Below are positions 36,876 through 45,917 of a stretch of 64,000 nucleotides of DNA, piece after piece. Made by a program: the position numbers and the translations under genes. The stretch is from NCBI GenBank assembly GCA_017441505.1, contig JAFRXL010000016.1:1-64000 (forward strand). The letters run 5' to 3'. The stretch's first letter is position 1, and every line of letters begins with the position of its first letter. Source of the DNA: Ruminococcus sp. GTDB taxonomy: Bacteria > Bacillota > Clostridia > Oscillospirales > Ruminococcaceae. Under the pieces are notes generated by a model. The model saw nothing but the letters and a program-made list of their open reading frames with translations, had not been told where the DNA came from and did not search any database.

Positions 36876-37265
36876 TCACTTTTTTATACTGGTGTTTCTT
36901 TTCCATTCATCATAACCTGTAAAAGTGTGCCAGTCCGGACCGGCATAGTATGTTACAAGGTTCTGGAGCCACTGATTTTCTTCGGTGAGGTCGTGTATCT
37001 GTTTTTCGAGCTCTGCAATTTTTTCGGCGTCAGAGACAGCGGAGTCCGCCAACTGTTTCTGCCACTTTTTTACAGTGCCCTCTGATACTTTTTCACGCTC
37101 AGCGATCTCGTTTATTTTGCCTTCCTTGATAGACTCTATAGCGGATTTGCGTTTTACTTCATCAGGTATCCTGAAATCCTCCGGCGGTATTTGTGTCTTG
37201 TAAGCCTTATACCATACGAATATAGCTCCGATGACTATGACGATCGTTATGAGTGTTGATAACAC
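36876..37265 (-). CDS. Membrane-anchored HTH/coiled-coil protein, transposase OrfA-like
   Basis: Protein of 129 residues from a GTG start with AAGGAGG upstream. Residues 1-20 form one hydrophobic helix (LITIVIVIGAIFVW). Residues about 45-70 read SIKEGKINEIAEREKVSEGTVKKW, the pattern of the helix-turn-helix in IS3-type OrfA proteins. A leucine-zipper-like stretch AEKIAELEKQIHDLTEENQWLQ follows. No insertion sequence ends and no OrfB are nearby. Looks like a domesticated transposase fragment fused to a membrane helix, or chance resemblance. Function unknown. Confidence 0.65.
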   Translation of the reverse strand: MLSTLITIVIVIGAIFVWYKAYKTQIPPEDFRIPDEVKRKSAIESIKEGKINEIAEREKVSEGTVKKWQKQLADSAVSDAEKIAELEKQIHDLTEENQWLQNLVTYYAGPDWHTFTGYDEWKRNTSIKK

Positions 37266-37289
37266 CGTATTCCCCTCCTTGTATTTATA

Positions 37290-38414
37290 TCAGTTCTCTG
37301 AAACGAAAGTACCGAGCAGGCGGAAATATTCAAGGTTTCCGTTGAGGTCACGGATAGTCGACTTTACTGCCGGGTCAGTGAGCTTTCCTGTGAAGTCCAT
37401 ATAGAACAGTACATCGAAGCTTCCGTCACGTATAGGACGGTTCTCTATTCTCTGGAGATTCATGCCGTTTACATAGAATTTTGTGAGCAGTCTGTAAAGA
37501 GAACCCTCTGTATGCGGTATGCGGAGCATTACCGATATAGCGTCTGATTCCGGAGCGACCTGCATGGTCCTTGCGATGCAGACGAAGCGTGTGCGGTTGA
37601 GCGAGCAGTCTGCAATATGTTCAGCGAGGATATGAAGTCCGAGCTTCTTTGCACACTCGACAGAGCATATAGCTGCTATCTTTTCTTCCGGATCGCTGTT
37701 GAGCACCTTTTCAGCAGCAACGGCAGTATTGCTGTAATCGGAGGTCTTCAGTTCGTTTACTGTGAGGAAGTCGCTGCACTGAGAGAGTGCCTGACGGTGG
37801 GAGTAAACGCATTTTACCTCTGATATAGGGATATTCTCCTTTGTTGCAAGGCAGTGATTTATCTCCACAACAACTTCTTTTACTGTATAAACGCTGTATT
37901 TTGCCATGAGGTCGTAGGTACTGTCAACGGAGCCGGCTGTTGAGTTATGAACGGGAAGTACACCGTAGTCAAGCTCGCCTGCCTGAACAGCTTTGAAGAC
38001 GTCCTCGAAAGTGCGGTAGAAGGTGAGGTCCTTATCGCCGAAAATCATTCTTGCGGCAGTTTCGGAGTTAGCTCCGGCAGTACCCTGACAGCCTATGCGG
38101 GTCGCTCCCTCGAAATCCGGAGCATCGAACTCATATTCAGGGGCTTCACCGTGGATACTTCTGTCCTGAAAGATCTTGCTTATGTCCATAATGTTTGTAA
38201 AGAGTGCGGCAGTACCGTTTTCAAGTCTGCTGTCGCCTGTAAGAGCCTTTATCCTGTCGATGACCTGCTGTTCTCTTCCACCTTGAAAAATAGGCAGATT
38301 ATGTTCTTTCTTATAGTCTGCGACGCCCTTGCAGAGTTCCATCCTTTTCATGAAGAGTGTAAGTATCTGGCTGTCAATATCATCTATACCGTCACGAAGC
38401 TGTTTGAGATCCAT
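37290..38414 (-). CDS. pheA: Chorismate mutase / prephenate dehydratase (P-protein)
   Basis: Bifunctional protein of 374 residues. The AroQ chorismate mutase domain (1-90) opens LKQLRDGIDDIDSQILTLFMKRMELC. The prephenate dehydratase domain (about 105-285) has GCQGTAGANSETAA, the VLPVHNSTAGSVDSTYDL region and RTRFVCIA-like NRTRFVCI. The ACT domain (about 295-374) has ESD..SVMLRIPHTEGSLYRLL and FYMDFTG. It makes phenylpyruvate for phenylalanine, usually with feedback control by the ACT domain. Own promoter, divergent from ruvC. Confidence 0.95.
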   Translation of the reverse strand: MDLKQLRDGIDDIDSQILTLFMKRMELCKGVADYKKEHNLPIFQGGREQQVIDRIKALTGDSRLENGTAALFTNIMDISKIFQDRSIHGEAPEYEFDAPDFEGATRIGCQGTAGANSETAARMIFGDKDLTFYRTFEDVFKAVQAGELDYGVLPVHNSTAGSVDSTYDLMAKYSVYTVKEVVVEINHCLATKENIPISEVKCVYSHRQALSQCSDFLTVNELKTSDYSNTAVAAEKVLNSDPEEKIAAICSVECAKKLGLHILAEHIADCSLNRTRFVCIARTMQVAPESDAISVMLRIPHTEGSLYRLLTKFYVNGMNLQRIENRPIRDGSFDVLFYMDFTGKLTDPAVKSTIRDLNGNLEYFRLLGTFVSEN

Positions 38415-38450
38415 TATAATTCCTCCGTTTTATCATTTTCAACATTTTAC

Positions 38451-38479
38451 AGTATAACAGATTTTTTTGCAAAAATCAA
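38451..38479 (-). promoter_or_regulatory. Sigma-A-type promoter of pheA
   Basis: On the minus strand TTGATT (38479-38474), 17-bp spacer, TATACT (38456-38451), 37 bp before the start codon. Confidence 0.75.
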
Positions 38480-38498
38480 TAAATTTGAAATAAATATA

Positions 38499-38528
38499 TT
38501 GCAATATATACGGCAGATGTGTTATAAT
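38499..38528 (+). promoter_or_regulatory. Sigma-A-type promoter of ruvC
   Basis: TTGCAA (38499-38504), 18-bp spacer, TATAAT (38523-38528), about 58 bp before the ruvC GTG start. Divergent from the pheA promoter. Confidence 0.7.
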
Positions 38529-38586
38529 AATATGGAATATAGTGAGTAGGTGTCGCTGCTCGCTGGAACAGTACAGGTAATAAAAA

Positions 38587-39072
38587 GTGAAAAATATAAG
38601 GATACTCGGTGTTGACCCCGGTTATGCCATTGTAGGCTTCGGAATACTTGATTATGACGGTGTGAGATTTACTCCCATAGAATACGGAGCTGTGCTGACA
38701 GAAGCAGGAACTCCGTTTCCGGAGAGACTGAAAGCAATATACACGGACATGGAATTCATATTCACCAAGTACGCTCCGGACTGCATGGCTATTGAGCGGC
38801 TTTATTTCAACACAAACCAGAAAACAGCCATAGATGTTGCTCAGGCAAGGGGAGTTACTGTGCTCTCTGCCGCAAAGCGTGGAATACCTATATCGGAGTA
38901 TACTCCGTTGCAGGTGAAATCCTCGGTAACAGGCTATGGAAAGGCTGAAAAGCAGCAGGTAATGGAAATGACAAGACAGCTCCTCGGACTGGCTCAGATA
39001 CCTAAGCCGGACGATGCTGCGGATGCTCTCGCTATAGCCATTTGCCACGGACATTCAGTCCGCTGGGGATGA
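38587..39072 (+). CDS. ruvC: Holliday junction resolvase RuvC
   Basis: Endonuclease of 161 residues that cuts Holliday junctions. It starts at GTG 38587 with only a weak binding site. Catalytic acidic residues are in ILGVDPGYAIVGFG, in the MAIERLYF region, and in KPDDAADALAIAICH near the C-terminus. It is separated from ruvA by a 350-bp mosaic repeat. The ruvC-ruvA-ruvB order is otherwise kept. Confidence 0.96.
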   Translation: MKNIRILGVDPGYAIVGFGILDYDGVRFTPIEYGAVLTEAGTPFPERLKAIYTDMEFIFTKYAPDCMAIERLYFNTNQKTAIDVAQARGVTVLSAAKRGIPISEYTPLQVKSSVTGYGKAEKQQVMEMTRQLLGLAQIPKPDDAADALAIAICHGHSVRWG

Positions 39073-39108
39073 AATACAGAATTAAAAAATTTAAACAAAA
39101 ATTAAAAA

Positions 39109-39458
39109 CGACGAAGTCGGCATTAAGGGATTCCAAAGGGTGACTCCTGACAGGAGCGATGACCCTCTGTCCTTACGGACATCTCCCTGTACTACAGGGA
39201 GTAACCCCACAGTGTGGGGAGATGTCACGAAGTGACAGAGGGGACGGGGCAGTTAGCCCCAACCCTTTGGCGGGAAGGTGTACGAGGTTACCCCTACCAG
39301 CGGTAGGGGATGTCAGCTTGCTGACAGGGGTGGCTGGACCCGATTAGGGTGGGCAGAGCCCTTCCTAAAAAGCAGTAAAACCAGCGAAGCGAAGTTTTAC
39401 GGACGTTCCGCATCTTTTCCCTCGGCTTGACCGACATAATTCAGCTTGACTGACGCAA
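39109..39458 (+). repeat. Mosaic hairpin repeat R5, expanded single lobe
   Basis: About 350 bp between ruvC and ruvA. It starts CGACGAAGTCGG. The CCAAAGGG..CCCTTTGG arm pair encloses an unusually long tip (about 135 bp) with GTCC..GGAC, CTCCCTGTAC..ACAGGGAG, CCCCACAGTGTGGGG and TGTCAC..GTGACA hairpins. Then come CCCCTACC..GGTAGGGG, GTCAGC..GCTGAC, GTAAAACC..GTTTTAC and CTCGGCTTGACCGAC. A remnant CAGCTTGACTG of a second lobe follows. Confidence 0.8.
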
Positions 39459-39495
39459 TTTTTATCTGTCAAAGTAATAATAAAGGAAAAATCAC

Positions 39496-40119
39496 ATGAT
39501 ATACAGTTTAAAAGGCAGGCTCACCGTAAAGGAACTGGGCTTTGCAGTAATAGAATGCGGCGGAGTAGGTTACGGCTGCCGCACATCATATAACACTATC
39601 TCACAGCTTGGTGAGATAGGAAGTGAAGCAATGCTTTACACATATTTATACGTAAGAGAAGATGTAGTCGAACTTTTCGGATTTGCGTCTCAGCAGGAAC
39701 TAAGCTGCTTCAAACTCCTTATCACGGTATCGGGAGTTGGTCCTAAAGCAGCAGTCTCTATTCTCTCAGATGTTTCACCGGAGCGTTTTGCGTTCATTAT
39801 AGCCTCAGGCGACAGCAAAACTCTGACACGCACTAAGGGAATAGGTGCTAAGACCGCTCAGAGGATAGTTCTTGAACTTAAAGACAAGATCTCATCAGAA
39901 TCCGTAAGCGGAAGCGTCTCAGCAGATGTATCTGCTTTTTCTGCTATGCCCGCAGGCGGCTCGTCAGACACAGTAACAGAAGCACTCGAAGCACTAATGG
40001 TACTCGGCTATACTCAGGGAGAAGTCGCTCCTATCCTTGGTAAGCTCGACCCTTCACTTTCAACACAGGATCTTATAAAAGAAACTCTGCGGCTCATTAC
40101 AGCCAGAAATTCACGCTGA
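39496..40119 (+). CDS. ruvA: Holliday junction branch migration protein RuvA
   Basis: Protein of 207 residues. The OB-fold domain opens MIYSLKGRLTVKELGFAVIECGGVGYGC. Two helix-hairpin-helix motifs follow (LITVSGVGPKAAVSIL and LTRTKGIGAKTAQRIVLEL). The C-terminal domain III contacts RuvB. RuvA holds the four-way junction for the RuvB motor. AAAGGA precedes the ATG. Confidence 0.96.
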   Translation: MIYSLKGRLTVKELGFAVIECGGVGYGCRTSYNTISQLGEIGSEAMLYTYLYVREDVVELFGFASQQELSCFKLLITVSGVGPKAAVSILSDVSPERFAFIIASGDSKTLTRTKGIGAKTAQRIVLELKDKISSESVSGSVSADVSAFSAMPAGGSSDTVTEALEALMVLGYTQGEVAPILGKLDPSLSTQDLIKETLRLITARNSR

Positions 40120-40174
40120 AGATCTGAACTGCAAGATCTTCTGCTGATCTTATACAGAAAGGAAGATACCAACT

Positions 40175-40906
40175 ATGAACCTCGACGAATTATTGAAGGC
40201 GGCTATAAAAGACCCATCCAAACGTTCAGTATTCTTGCAGACACTTATAAAGAGCGATGTCTATGTTATCTGCAAAAATCCGGTAAAACAGGAACGTGAC
40301 CGTTCAGAGGGCGGAATACAGCTCGAACTGATAACCACTCAGAATCCGGATGGCGAAGTGTTTATCCCCTTCTTTACAAGTTTCCGTGCACTTCAGCAGT
40401 TCGCAAAACGCTATGTAGACTGTTATAAGATCAACTGTCTCAGACTTTTCGACCTTATACAGTCCACTTCAGCAGTACTGAACCCCAATTCCTACGGAAA
40501 GGAATTCTCTTCACAGGAGATAAAGAGCATCCTCATGGTCGCAAGACACCTGAAGATAAAAGCTATCTCGTACAGCGAGGCTGATATAATATCATATCGT
40601 CCTGTTGAGCACTCAGTGGGACATCTCACTAAGGCTGCAAGCAAATTTCTCTCAAAACAGCCGAACGTTGACCGTGCCTTCATTATGGAAATGATAAAGG
40701 GCTGTGAGAAGCCTCAGATACTCATTGTGCTCGACATGATAGGAAGTACAAGAAAGCTTTTCGTACCGCTTTCAAAGTACCTTTCCAAGACCGTAAAAGC
40801 TAACGAACATCTCTGCTTCATAAGCTATGAGCAGGATATGGGCAAGAAAGCTGCGGAGACCGTAGATCCGTTCTATGTCCGCAAAAAGAGATATTTTGAA
40901 AAGTAA
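40175..40906 (+). CDS. SseB-family protein
   Basis: Protein of 243 residues. The N-terminal part resembles the SseB domain, with [30 protein letters not shown] and a later [15 protein letters not shown]. The C-terminal part (about 170-243) matches the SseB C-terminal region ([21 protein letters not shown]). SseB proteins are named for effects on serine sensitivity in E. coli, but their molecular role is unclear. It is inserted between ruvA and ruvB with short gaps, hence likely co-transcribed. Confidence 0.8.
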   Translation: MNLDELLKAAIKDPSKRSVFLQTLIKSDVYVICKNPVKQERDRSEGGIQLELITTQNPDGEVFIPFFTSFRALQQFAKRYVDCYKINCLRLFDLIQSTSAVLNPNSYGKEFSSQEIKSILMVARHLKIKAISYSEADIISYRPVEHSVGHLTKAASKFLSKQPNVDRAFIMEMIKGCEKPQILIVLDMIGSTRKLFVPLSKYLSKTVKANEHLCFISYEQDMGKKAAETVDPFYVRKKRYFEK

Positions 40907-40932
40907 TCCAATCCAGATCAGGAGATAAGAAA

Positions 40933-41991
40933 TTGATACAAACAGAGGATATGGAGTTCGCTCCAAGGATCATTGCACCGGAAAATATTCAGGAAGACAG
41001 CGATATAGAGGTAACTCTCAGACCGCAGACGCTCCACGAGTATATCGGTCAGGACAAAGTAAAGGAAAACCTTGCTATATATATCGAAGCCGCAAAACGC
41101 AGGGGAGAACCGCTCGACCATGTGCTTCTCTATGGACCTCCGGGACTCGGAAAAACGACTCTTTCGGCTATAATAGCTCATGAGCTCGGCGTGAATCTCC
41201 GTGTGACGACAGGTCCGGCTATCGAAAAGCCCGGAGACCTCGTGTCTCTCCTGACCAGCCTTTCGGATAACGATGTGCTCTTTATCGACGAGATACACCG
41301 CCTTTCCCGTGCTGTTGAGGAGATACTTTATCCGGCTCTTGAAGACAGAGTTATTGACATTATAATAGGTAAAGGACCTTCGGCTCGTTCGATACGTATG
41401 GACCTGAAACCCTTTACCCTTATCGGAGCTACTACCCGTGCAGGTCAGCTTTCGGCTCCGCTCCGTGACCGTTTCGGCGTTATCCAGAGACTGGAGCTTT
41501 ATAATAAAGACCAGCTGACGGATATAGTCCGCAGAAGTGCTATGATACTCGGTATCCCATGCGAGACTGACGGTGCAGGAGAGATAGCAGGAAGGGCAAG
41601 AGGTACACCTCGTATCGCAAACCGCCTGCTTAAAAGAGTGCGTGATTTTGCTGATGTTATGGGAAATGGTCAGATAACTCAGGAGATAGCTTCAATTGCC
41701 CTGAGCCGTTTGGACATCGACCAGCTCGGTCTGGACAGCCTCGACAGACGTATGCTCGAAATGATAATCAAAGGCTACGGCGGCGGCCCTGTAGGACTTG
41801 AAACTCTCGCTTCCGCTATAAATGAGGAATCCGTGACCCTTGAAGACATCTGTGAGCCTTTCCTTATGCAGCTCGGCTTCCTCGGACGCACTCCCCGTGG
41901 CAGAGTAGCTACGAAACTCGCATACGAACATCTCGGATATGCTCCGCCGGAGCAGAAAAGTCCGGCTGATGAAGGTCAGCTTAGTTTCTGA
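40933..41991 (+). CDS. ruvB: Holliday junction branch migration ATPase RuvB
   Basis: Protein of 352 residues from a TTG start after AGGAGA. Walker [10 protein letters not shown], Walker [10 protein letters not shown], the [17 protein letters not shown] arginine-finger region, and the C-terminal winged helix ([31 protein letters not shown]). Hexameric motor that drives branch migration with RuvA. The next gene starts five bases after the stop. Confidence 0.97.
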   Translation: MIQTEDMEFAPRIIAPENIQEDSDIEVTLRPQTLHEYIGQDKVKENLAIYIEAAKRRGEPLDHVLLYGPPGLGKTTLSAIIAHELGVNLRVTTGPAIEKPGDLVSLLTSLSDNDVLFIDEIHRLSRAVEEILYPALEDRVIDIIIGKGPSARSIRMDLKPFTLIGATTRAGQLSAPLRDRFGVIQRLELYNKDQLTDIVRRSAMILGIPCETDGAGEIAGRARGTPRIANRLLKRVRDFADVMGNGQITQEIASIALSRLDIDQLGLDSLDRRMLEMIIKGYGGGPVGLETLASAINEESVTLEDICEPFLMQLGFLGRTPRGRVATKLAYEHLGYAPPEQKSPADEGQLSF

Positions 41992-41996
41992 AAATT

Positions 41997-42560
41997 ATGC
42001 TTATAAAAGGTTCAAAGAGATATAATCTCAGACATAACAGCAAAAACGTTCCCCCACCGGATTTCGGTAAGATGATAAACGGTCAGGGAATGGGAAATAC
42101 AGCCAATTTCCGGTACGGGATATGCCCTATGAGCTTCAATGGATGCGAGGTCATCGCAGTCCATAATGCTCTGGTGTGGCTGGGGATACCAAAGCCGCTG
42201 AGTGATGTTGCATACTTTATGGAGCGTTACAGAGTGCTTATGGGATTTTTCGGCTGCAATGCATATCAGCTCGGAAAAGGACTTGATCATTTCGGTGCAG
42301 CTTACCGCCGTACCGATAAAGTAAGCGAGGCAGAAGCCTCGAAAGCGTTTATTATCACTTTCTGGACGAAAAAACCTTTTCTTTCGTCCATACATACCGT
42401 TTTCTGCGTGAACAGAAATAACGGTATAGAGGTCTATAACAGATATAACAACCGGAATTGTACCTATATATGCAAAGATATTGAGGAAATAGCCGGAAAA
42501 AGAAGACCTATAGCTATATATATTATAAGAGATACAGAGAAAAAAGAGGAGATAATCTAA
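41997..42560 (+). CDS. C39-like cysteine peptidase-fold protein
   Basis: Protein of 187 residues without signal peptide. A possible papain-like triad is C50 (FNGCEVIAVHNALVWLG), H133 (SIHTVFCVN) and an Asn near 148-154 (YNRYNNRN). The GCE-hydrophobic-NAL pattern is the usual start of C39-like domains. It begins five bases after ruvB and ends one base before the next gene, so it belongs to the operon. The binding site is weak. Substrate unknown; the triad assignment is inferred. Confidence 0.6.
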   Translation: MLIKGSKRYNLRHNSKNVPPPDFGKMINGQGMGNTANFRYGICPMSFNGCEVIAVHNALVWLGIPKPLSDVAYFMERYRVLMGFFGCNAYQLGKGLDHFGAAYRRTDKVSEAEASKAFIITFWTKKPFLSSIHTVFCVNRNNGIEVYNRYNNRNCTYICKDIEEIAGKRRPIAIYIIRDTEKKEEII

Positions 42561-42561
42561 A

Positions 42562-43914
42562 ATGTCAGGACTGTTTGGAACAGACAGTGCAAGAGGTATT
42601 ACCGTTACCGAGCTTTCCTGCGAACTCGCCATGCAGGCAGGAAGAGCTGCCGCAGAGCTGCTCGCTAAGGAAGAGGGCGGAAAAATAGTCGTTGCAAAGG
42701 ATTCAAAGCTATCATCGGACATTCTTGAAGCAGCTGTGTGTGCAGGTATATGCTCGTCGGGTATCGATGCAGAAACTCTCGGAGCCGTTCCGGCTGCGGC
42801 AGCTTCATACATCGTAAGGGAGCATAAAGCCTCCGCCGGTATAATGATAACCGGAGCTGCCGGCATCAGCGATGCGAGCGGTATCAGACTTTTCGCCTCG
42901 GACGGCTTCCGGCTCGACGAAAGGATACAGGACGAGCTCGAAAATTATGCGATGAACCGCAGTAAAAGCTCTGCACAGAAGAAATTTGACAACATCGGCA
43001 GGATGCTCAATTGCACTACTGCCGTAGAAGAATACATAAAACACATCAAAAGTATCATGAGCACCGACCTTGAAGGGCTTAAAATAGCTGTTATATGTGA
43101 GGAGAACTGCTCCGGACTTACTGCCGGAAAACTCTTTGCGGAGCTTGGTGCGGAAGTTGATATGGTGTCGGTAAGCGAAAATGACGATGCCGGATTCGGT
43201 GCGGAAGTCACCGACCTCGAAAGGCTTATGGATCAGGTAGCTGCCGGAGATTACTGCTGCGGACTCGCTTTCGGCGGTGACGGCGGAAGCTGCCTTGCTG
43301 TCGACGAAAACGGCAGCCTCGTTGACGGAGATCAGCTCCTCGCTATCTTCGCTAAATACTACAAGGAACAGGGCAAACTTAAAGATGATTCCGTAGTGAT
43401 TAATACTATGAGCGGACTCGGTCTGCTCAATTTCGCAAAGGATAACGGCATTAAGACCGTGACTTCCGGTGCTGCCGGACGCAGCGTCATCGACCGCATG
43501 ATGGAGGGCGGATATAACCTCGGCGGCGACAGGAACGGTCACGTTTTCTTCATGGACGATTCCCCCTGCGAGGACGGTCAGCTCTGCGGAGCTAAACTGC
43601 TGGAAATAATGCAGAAGACCGGTAAAAAGCTCAGCGAGCTTGCCGGTGAACTGAAAAAACTCCCGCAGATCTCACTGAATGTCCGTATAAACGACAGCAG
43701 CCGTGAGATATGGAAAAACGATCAGTCCATAACCGACCTTATCGAATGGTATCAGGGAGAATTCGGAGATACAGGAAGAGTTGTGGTGCGTGAAAGCGGT
43801 ACTGCCGCTCCGTTCATCACCATTATGATAGAGGGCAGCGACTTCGGAAGAATCAATTCTATCGCTGTCGAAATAGCCGAGCGGATAAAACAACGCTGCG
43901 GCATAAAACAATAA
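42562..43914 (+). CDS. Degenerate phosphohexomutase (GlmM-like pseudoenzyme)
   Basis: Protein of 450 residues with the full GlmM/phosphomannomutase layout (MSGLFGTDSARG; LAFGGDGGSCLAVDENGS; GGYNLGG; RESGT). All four active-site loops are altered. The phosphoserine loop SASHNP reads TGAAGI (97-102), so the serine is lost (A99). The metal loop DGDGDR reads GGDGGS (238-243). The sugar loop EQSGH reads DRNGH (323-327). The phosphate loop RPSGTEP reads RESGTAA (410 on). The frame is intact, so a non-catalytic role is likely. Confidence 0.88.
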   Translation: MSGLFGTDSARGITVTELSCELAMQAGRAAAELLAKEEGGKIVVAKDSKLSSDILEAAVCAGICSSGIDAETLGAVPAAAASYIVREHKASAGIMITGAAGISDASGIRLFASDGFRLDERIQDELENYAMNRSKSSAQKKFDNIGRMLNCTTAVEEYIKHIKSIMSTDLEGLKIAVICEENCSGLTAGKLFAELGAEVDMVSVSENDDAGFGAEVTDLERLMDQVAAGDYCCGLAFGGDGGSCLAVDENGSLVDGDQLLAIFAKYYKEQGKLKDDSVVINTMSGLGLLNFAKDNGIKTVTSGAAGRSVIDRMMEGGYNLGGDRNGHVFFMDDSPCEDGQLCGAKLLEIMQKTGKKLSELAGELKKLPQISLNVRINDSSREIWKNDQSITDLIEWYQGEFGDTGRVVVRESGTAAPFITIMIEGSDFGRINSIAVEIAERIKQRCGIKQ

Positions 43915-43934
43915 ATTATTAAGGAGCATTGAGC

Positions 43935-44795
43935 TTGAGAACTGCTGATAAATGGAAAGATTACATTATCCTCGATACATCTGACGGAGAAAAACTCGAA
44001 ACATGGGGCGGAGTAAGTCTCGTTCGTCCCGATCCTCAGATAATTTGGAAAACTGAAAAGACCGATCCGCTCTGGAATAAGGCTGACGGTCACTACCACC
44101 GCTCAAATCAGGGCGGCGGCAAATGGGAGTTCCGCAAAAGACTGCCGGATTCATGGAACATTAACTATCGTGAGCTTACTTTCAATATCCGTCCGACCGG
44201 TTTCAAGCATACCGGACTTTTTCCGGAACAGGCTGTAAACTGGGATTTCATGGCGGATAAGATAAAAAATGCCGGCAGAGAGATAAATGTGCTCAACCTT
44301 TTTGCCTATACCGGCGGAGCTACTCTCGCTTGTGCAGCAGCAGGAGCTTCTGTTTGTCACGTTGACGCTTCAAAGGGCATGGTGCAGTGGGCAAGAGACA
44401 ACGCTGCTGCGTCCGGACTTACCGAAAAGCCTATCCGCTGGATAGTCGACGACTGCGAGAAGTTCATCGCAAGAGAGATACGCAGAGGCAGAAAATACGA
44501 TGCCGTTATCATGGACCCTCCAAGTTATGGCAGAGGTCCGGGCGGTGAGGTCTGGAAGCTCGAAAACTGCGTTTATGACCTCGTTAAGCTCTGCTCCGGA
44601 GTTCTTTCCGATGATCCGCTGTTCTTCCTCATAAACAGCTATACTACGGGACTTTCTCCGTCTGTTATGGGATATATACTCGGCTCTGTACTCAAAGATA
44701 AGAAGGGAAAAGTATCCTTCGATGAGATAGGACTTCCCGTAAAGTCTACTGGTATGACCCTCCCCTGCGGCTCTACGGCTATCTGGGAGAGGTAA
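43935..44795 (+). CDS. SAM-dependent methyltransferase, RlmI/RlmK-like
   Basis: Protein of 286 residues. TTG 43935 is chosen because AAGGAG is then eight bases away; TTG 43929 is too close. Motif I is VLNLFAYTGGATLACAAAGA, then VCHVDASKGMVQWARDNAAASGL and the catalytic-type MDPPSYGRGPGGEVWKLE. This resembles 23S rRNA cytosine methyltransferases that lack the N-terminal PUA domain. The rRNA target is inferred from the family. It follows the pseudoenzyme gene by 20 bases. Confidence 0.85.
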   Translation: MRTADKWKDYIILDTSDGEKLETWGGVSLVRPDPQIIWKTEKTDPLWNKADGHYHRSNQGGGKWEFRKRLPDSWNINYRELTFNIRPTGFKHTGLFPEQAVNWDFMADKIKNAGREINVLNLFAYTGGATLACAAAGASVCHVDASKGMVQWARDNAAASGLTEKPIRWIVDDCEKFIAREIRRGRKYDAVIMDPPSYGRGPGGEVWKLENCVYDLVKLCSGVLSDDPLFFLINSYTTGLSPSVMGYILGSVLKDKKGKVSFDEIGLPVKSTGMTLPCGSTAIWER

Positions 44796-44838
44796 TATAG
44801 ACCTCTTATGAGGAAATAATTATAAAGGAGTTCTTATT

Positions 44839-45039
44839 ATGGCTAAAGACGACAGATTCATAAAATCTTATTCACAGGGTAAGATCAACGTTTTTGAGGT
44901 GTGGATAGACACCCATACAGGCGTTAATTACCTCGCTCACAAGGACGGCTACGCAGGCGGACTTACTCCGCTTCTCGACAAGGAAGGCAAACCGGTGATA
45001 ACTTCTCCGGACCAGATAAAGTTCCTTATGGAAAACTGA
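44839..45039 (+). CDS. Small DUF6440-type protein
   Basis: Protein of 66 residues, cytoplasmic, with FIKSYSQGKINVFEVWIDT, a GVNYLAHKDGYAGGLTPLLD core and a short tail. This matches the small DUF6440 pattern known in Firmicutes, function unknown. AAAGGAG precedes the ATG. It sits between the methyltransferase and the ECF transporter genes. Confidence 0.7.
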   Translation: MAKDDRFIKSYSQGKINVFEVWIDTHTGVNYLAHKDGYAGGLTPLLDKEGKPVITSPDQIKFLMEN

Positions 45040-45062
45040 GCTGTCCTCTCACAGGAGAATAA

Positions 45063-45914
45063 ATGGAGAATATCATTGAGATAAAAGACCTGCATTTCTG
45101 CTATGAGGCTGAGGATGAAGATTCTCAGCCGGCAGAGGTGCTAAAAGGCATAGACCTTAATATAAAACAGGGAGAATTCGTGGCGGTGCTGGGGCATAAC
45201 GGTTCGGGAAAATCTACCCTTGCCAAGCACCTTAATGCGATACTCCTGCCGACATCGGGAAAGGTCACGGTAAACGGCATAGACACCGCTGACGAATCCC
45301 GCATTTTTGAGCTCAGACAGTGTGCCGGAATGGTATTCCAGAATCCGGATAACCAGATAGTCTCCTCAATAGTTGAGGAGGATGTAGCTTTCGCACTTGA
45401 AAATCTCGGAGTTCCATATGAAGAGATGAGACGAAGAGTTGACGAGTCGCTGAAAGCTGTTAATATGTATGAATACCGCCTGCACTCGCCAAGCCAGCTC
45501 TCCGGCGGACAAAAACAGCGTGTGGCTATCGCAGGCATCATCGCTATGGAGCCGAAATGCATAATACTCGATGAGCCTACCGCTATGCTCGACCCTCAGG
45601 GACGAAAAGAAGTCCTTGCGGCGATAAAGCGGATGAACCGTGAAAAGAGCATAACTATAGTCCTTATCACGCATTATATGGAAGAAGCCGCACAGTGCGG
45701 CAGAGTAGTCGTAATGGACAAGGGCAGAGTAGTGCTCGACGATAAGCCGGAAAAGGTGTTCTCTCAGGTGGATAAGCTGAAATCTATCGGTCTTGATGTT
45801 CCGCAGGTCACTGAGCTTGCGTGGGAGCTTAAAGAAGCCGGTCTGGATATATCTCCGGAGATAATATCCGAGGACGAGTGCGTTGAGGCTATACTGCGTA
45901 TTTTCAAGGAGTAA
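45063..45914 (+). CDS. ecfA1: ECF transporter ATPase EcfA1
   Basis: ABC ATPase of 283 residues. Walker [11 protein letters not shown]-loop [25 protein letters not shown], signature [13 protein letters not shown], Walker [16 protein letters not shown]. The FQNPDNQ Q-loop and the C-terminal helices are typical of EcfA1. With EcfA2 and EcfT it forms the energising module that serves several vitamin-binding S subunits. No S subunit is encoded here. GGAG precedes the ATG. The zinc-ribbon gene that follows interrupts the usual ecfA1-ecfA2 pair. Confidence 0.95.
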   Translation: MENIIEIKDLHFCYEAEDEDSQPAEVLKGIDLNIKQGEFVAVLGHNGSGKSTLAKHLNAILLPTSGKVTVNGIDTADESRIFELRQCAGMVFQNPDNQIVSSIVEEDVAFALENLGVPYEEMRRRVDESLKAVNMYEYRLHSPSQLSGGQKQRVAIAGIIAMEPKCIILDEPTAMLDPQGRKEVLAAIKRMNREKSITIVLITHYMEEAAQCGRVVVMDKGRVVLDDKPEKVFSQVDKLKSIGLDVPQVTELAWELKEAGLDISPEIISEDECVEAILRIFKE

Positions 45915-45917
45915 AAA

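Noticed and set aside
39159..39347. Plus-strand frame of 62 codons
   Set aside because: It lies wholly inside repeat R5, with no binding site, and is made of hairpin modules.
39109..39458. Hairpin repeats considered as a CRISPR array
   Set aside because: There are no regular equal-length direct repeats with unique spacers. The repeats are palindromic modules of different types, and no cas genes are present.
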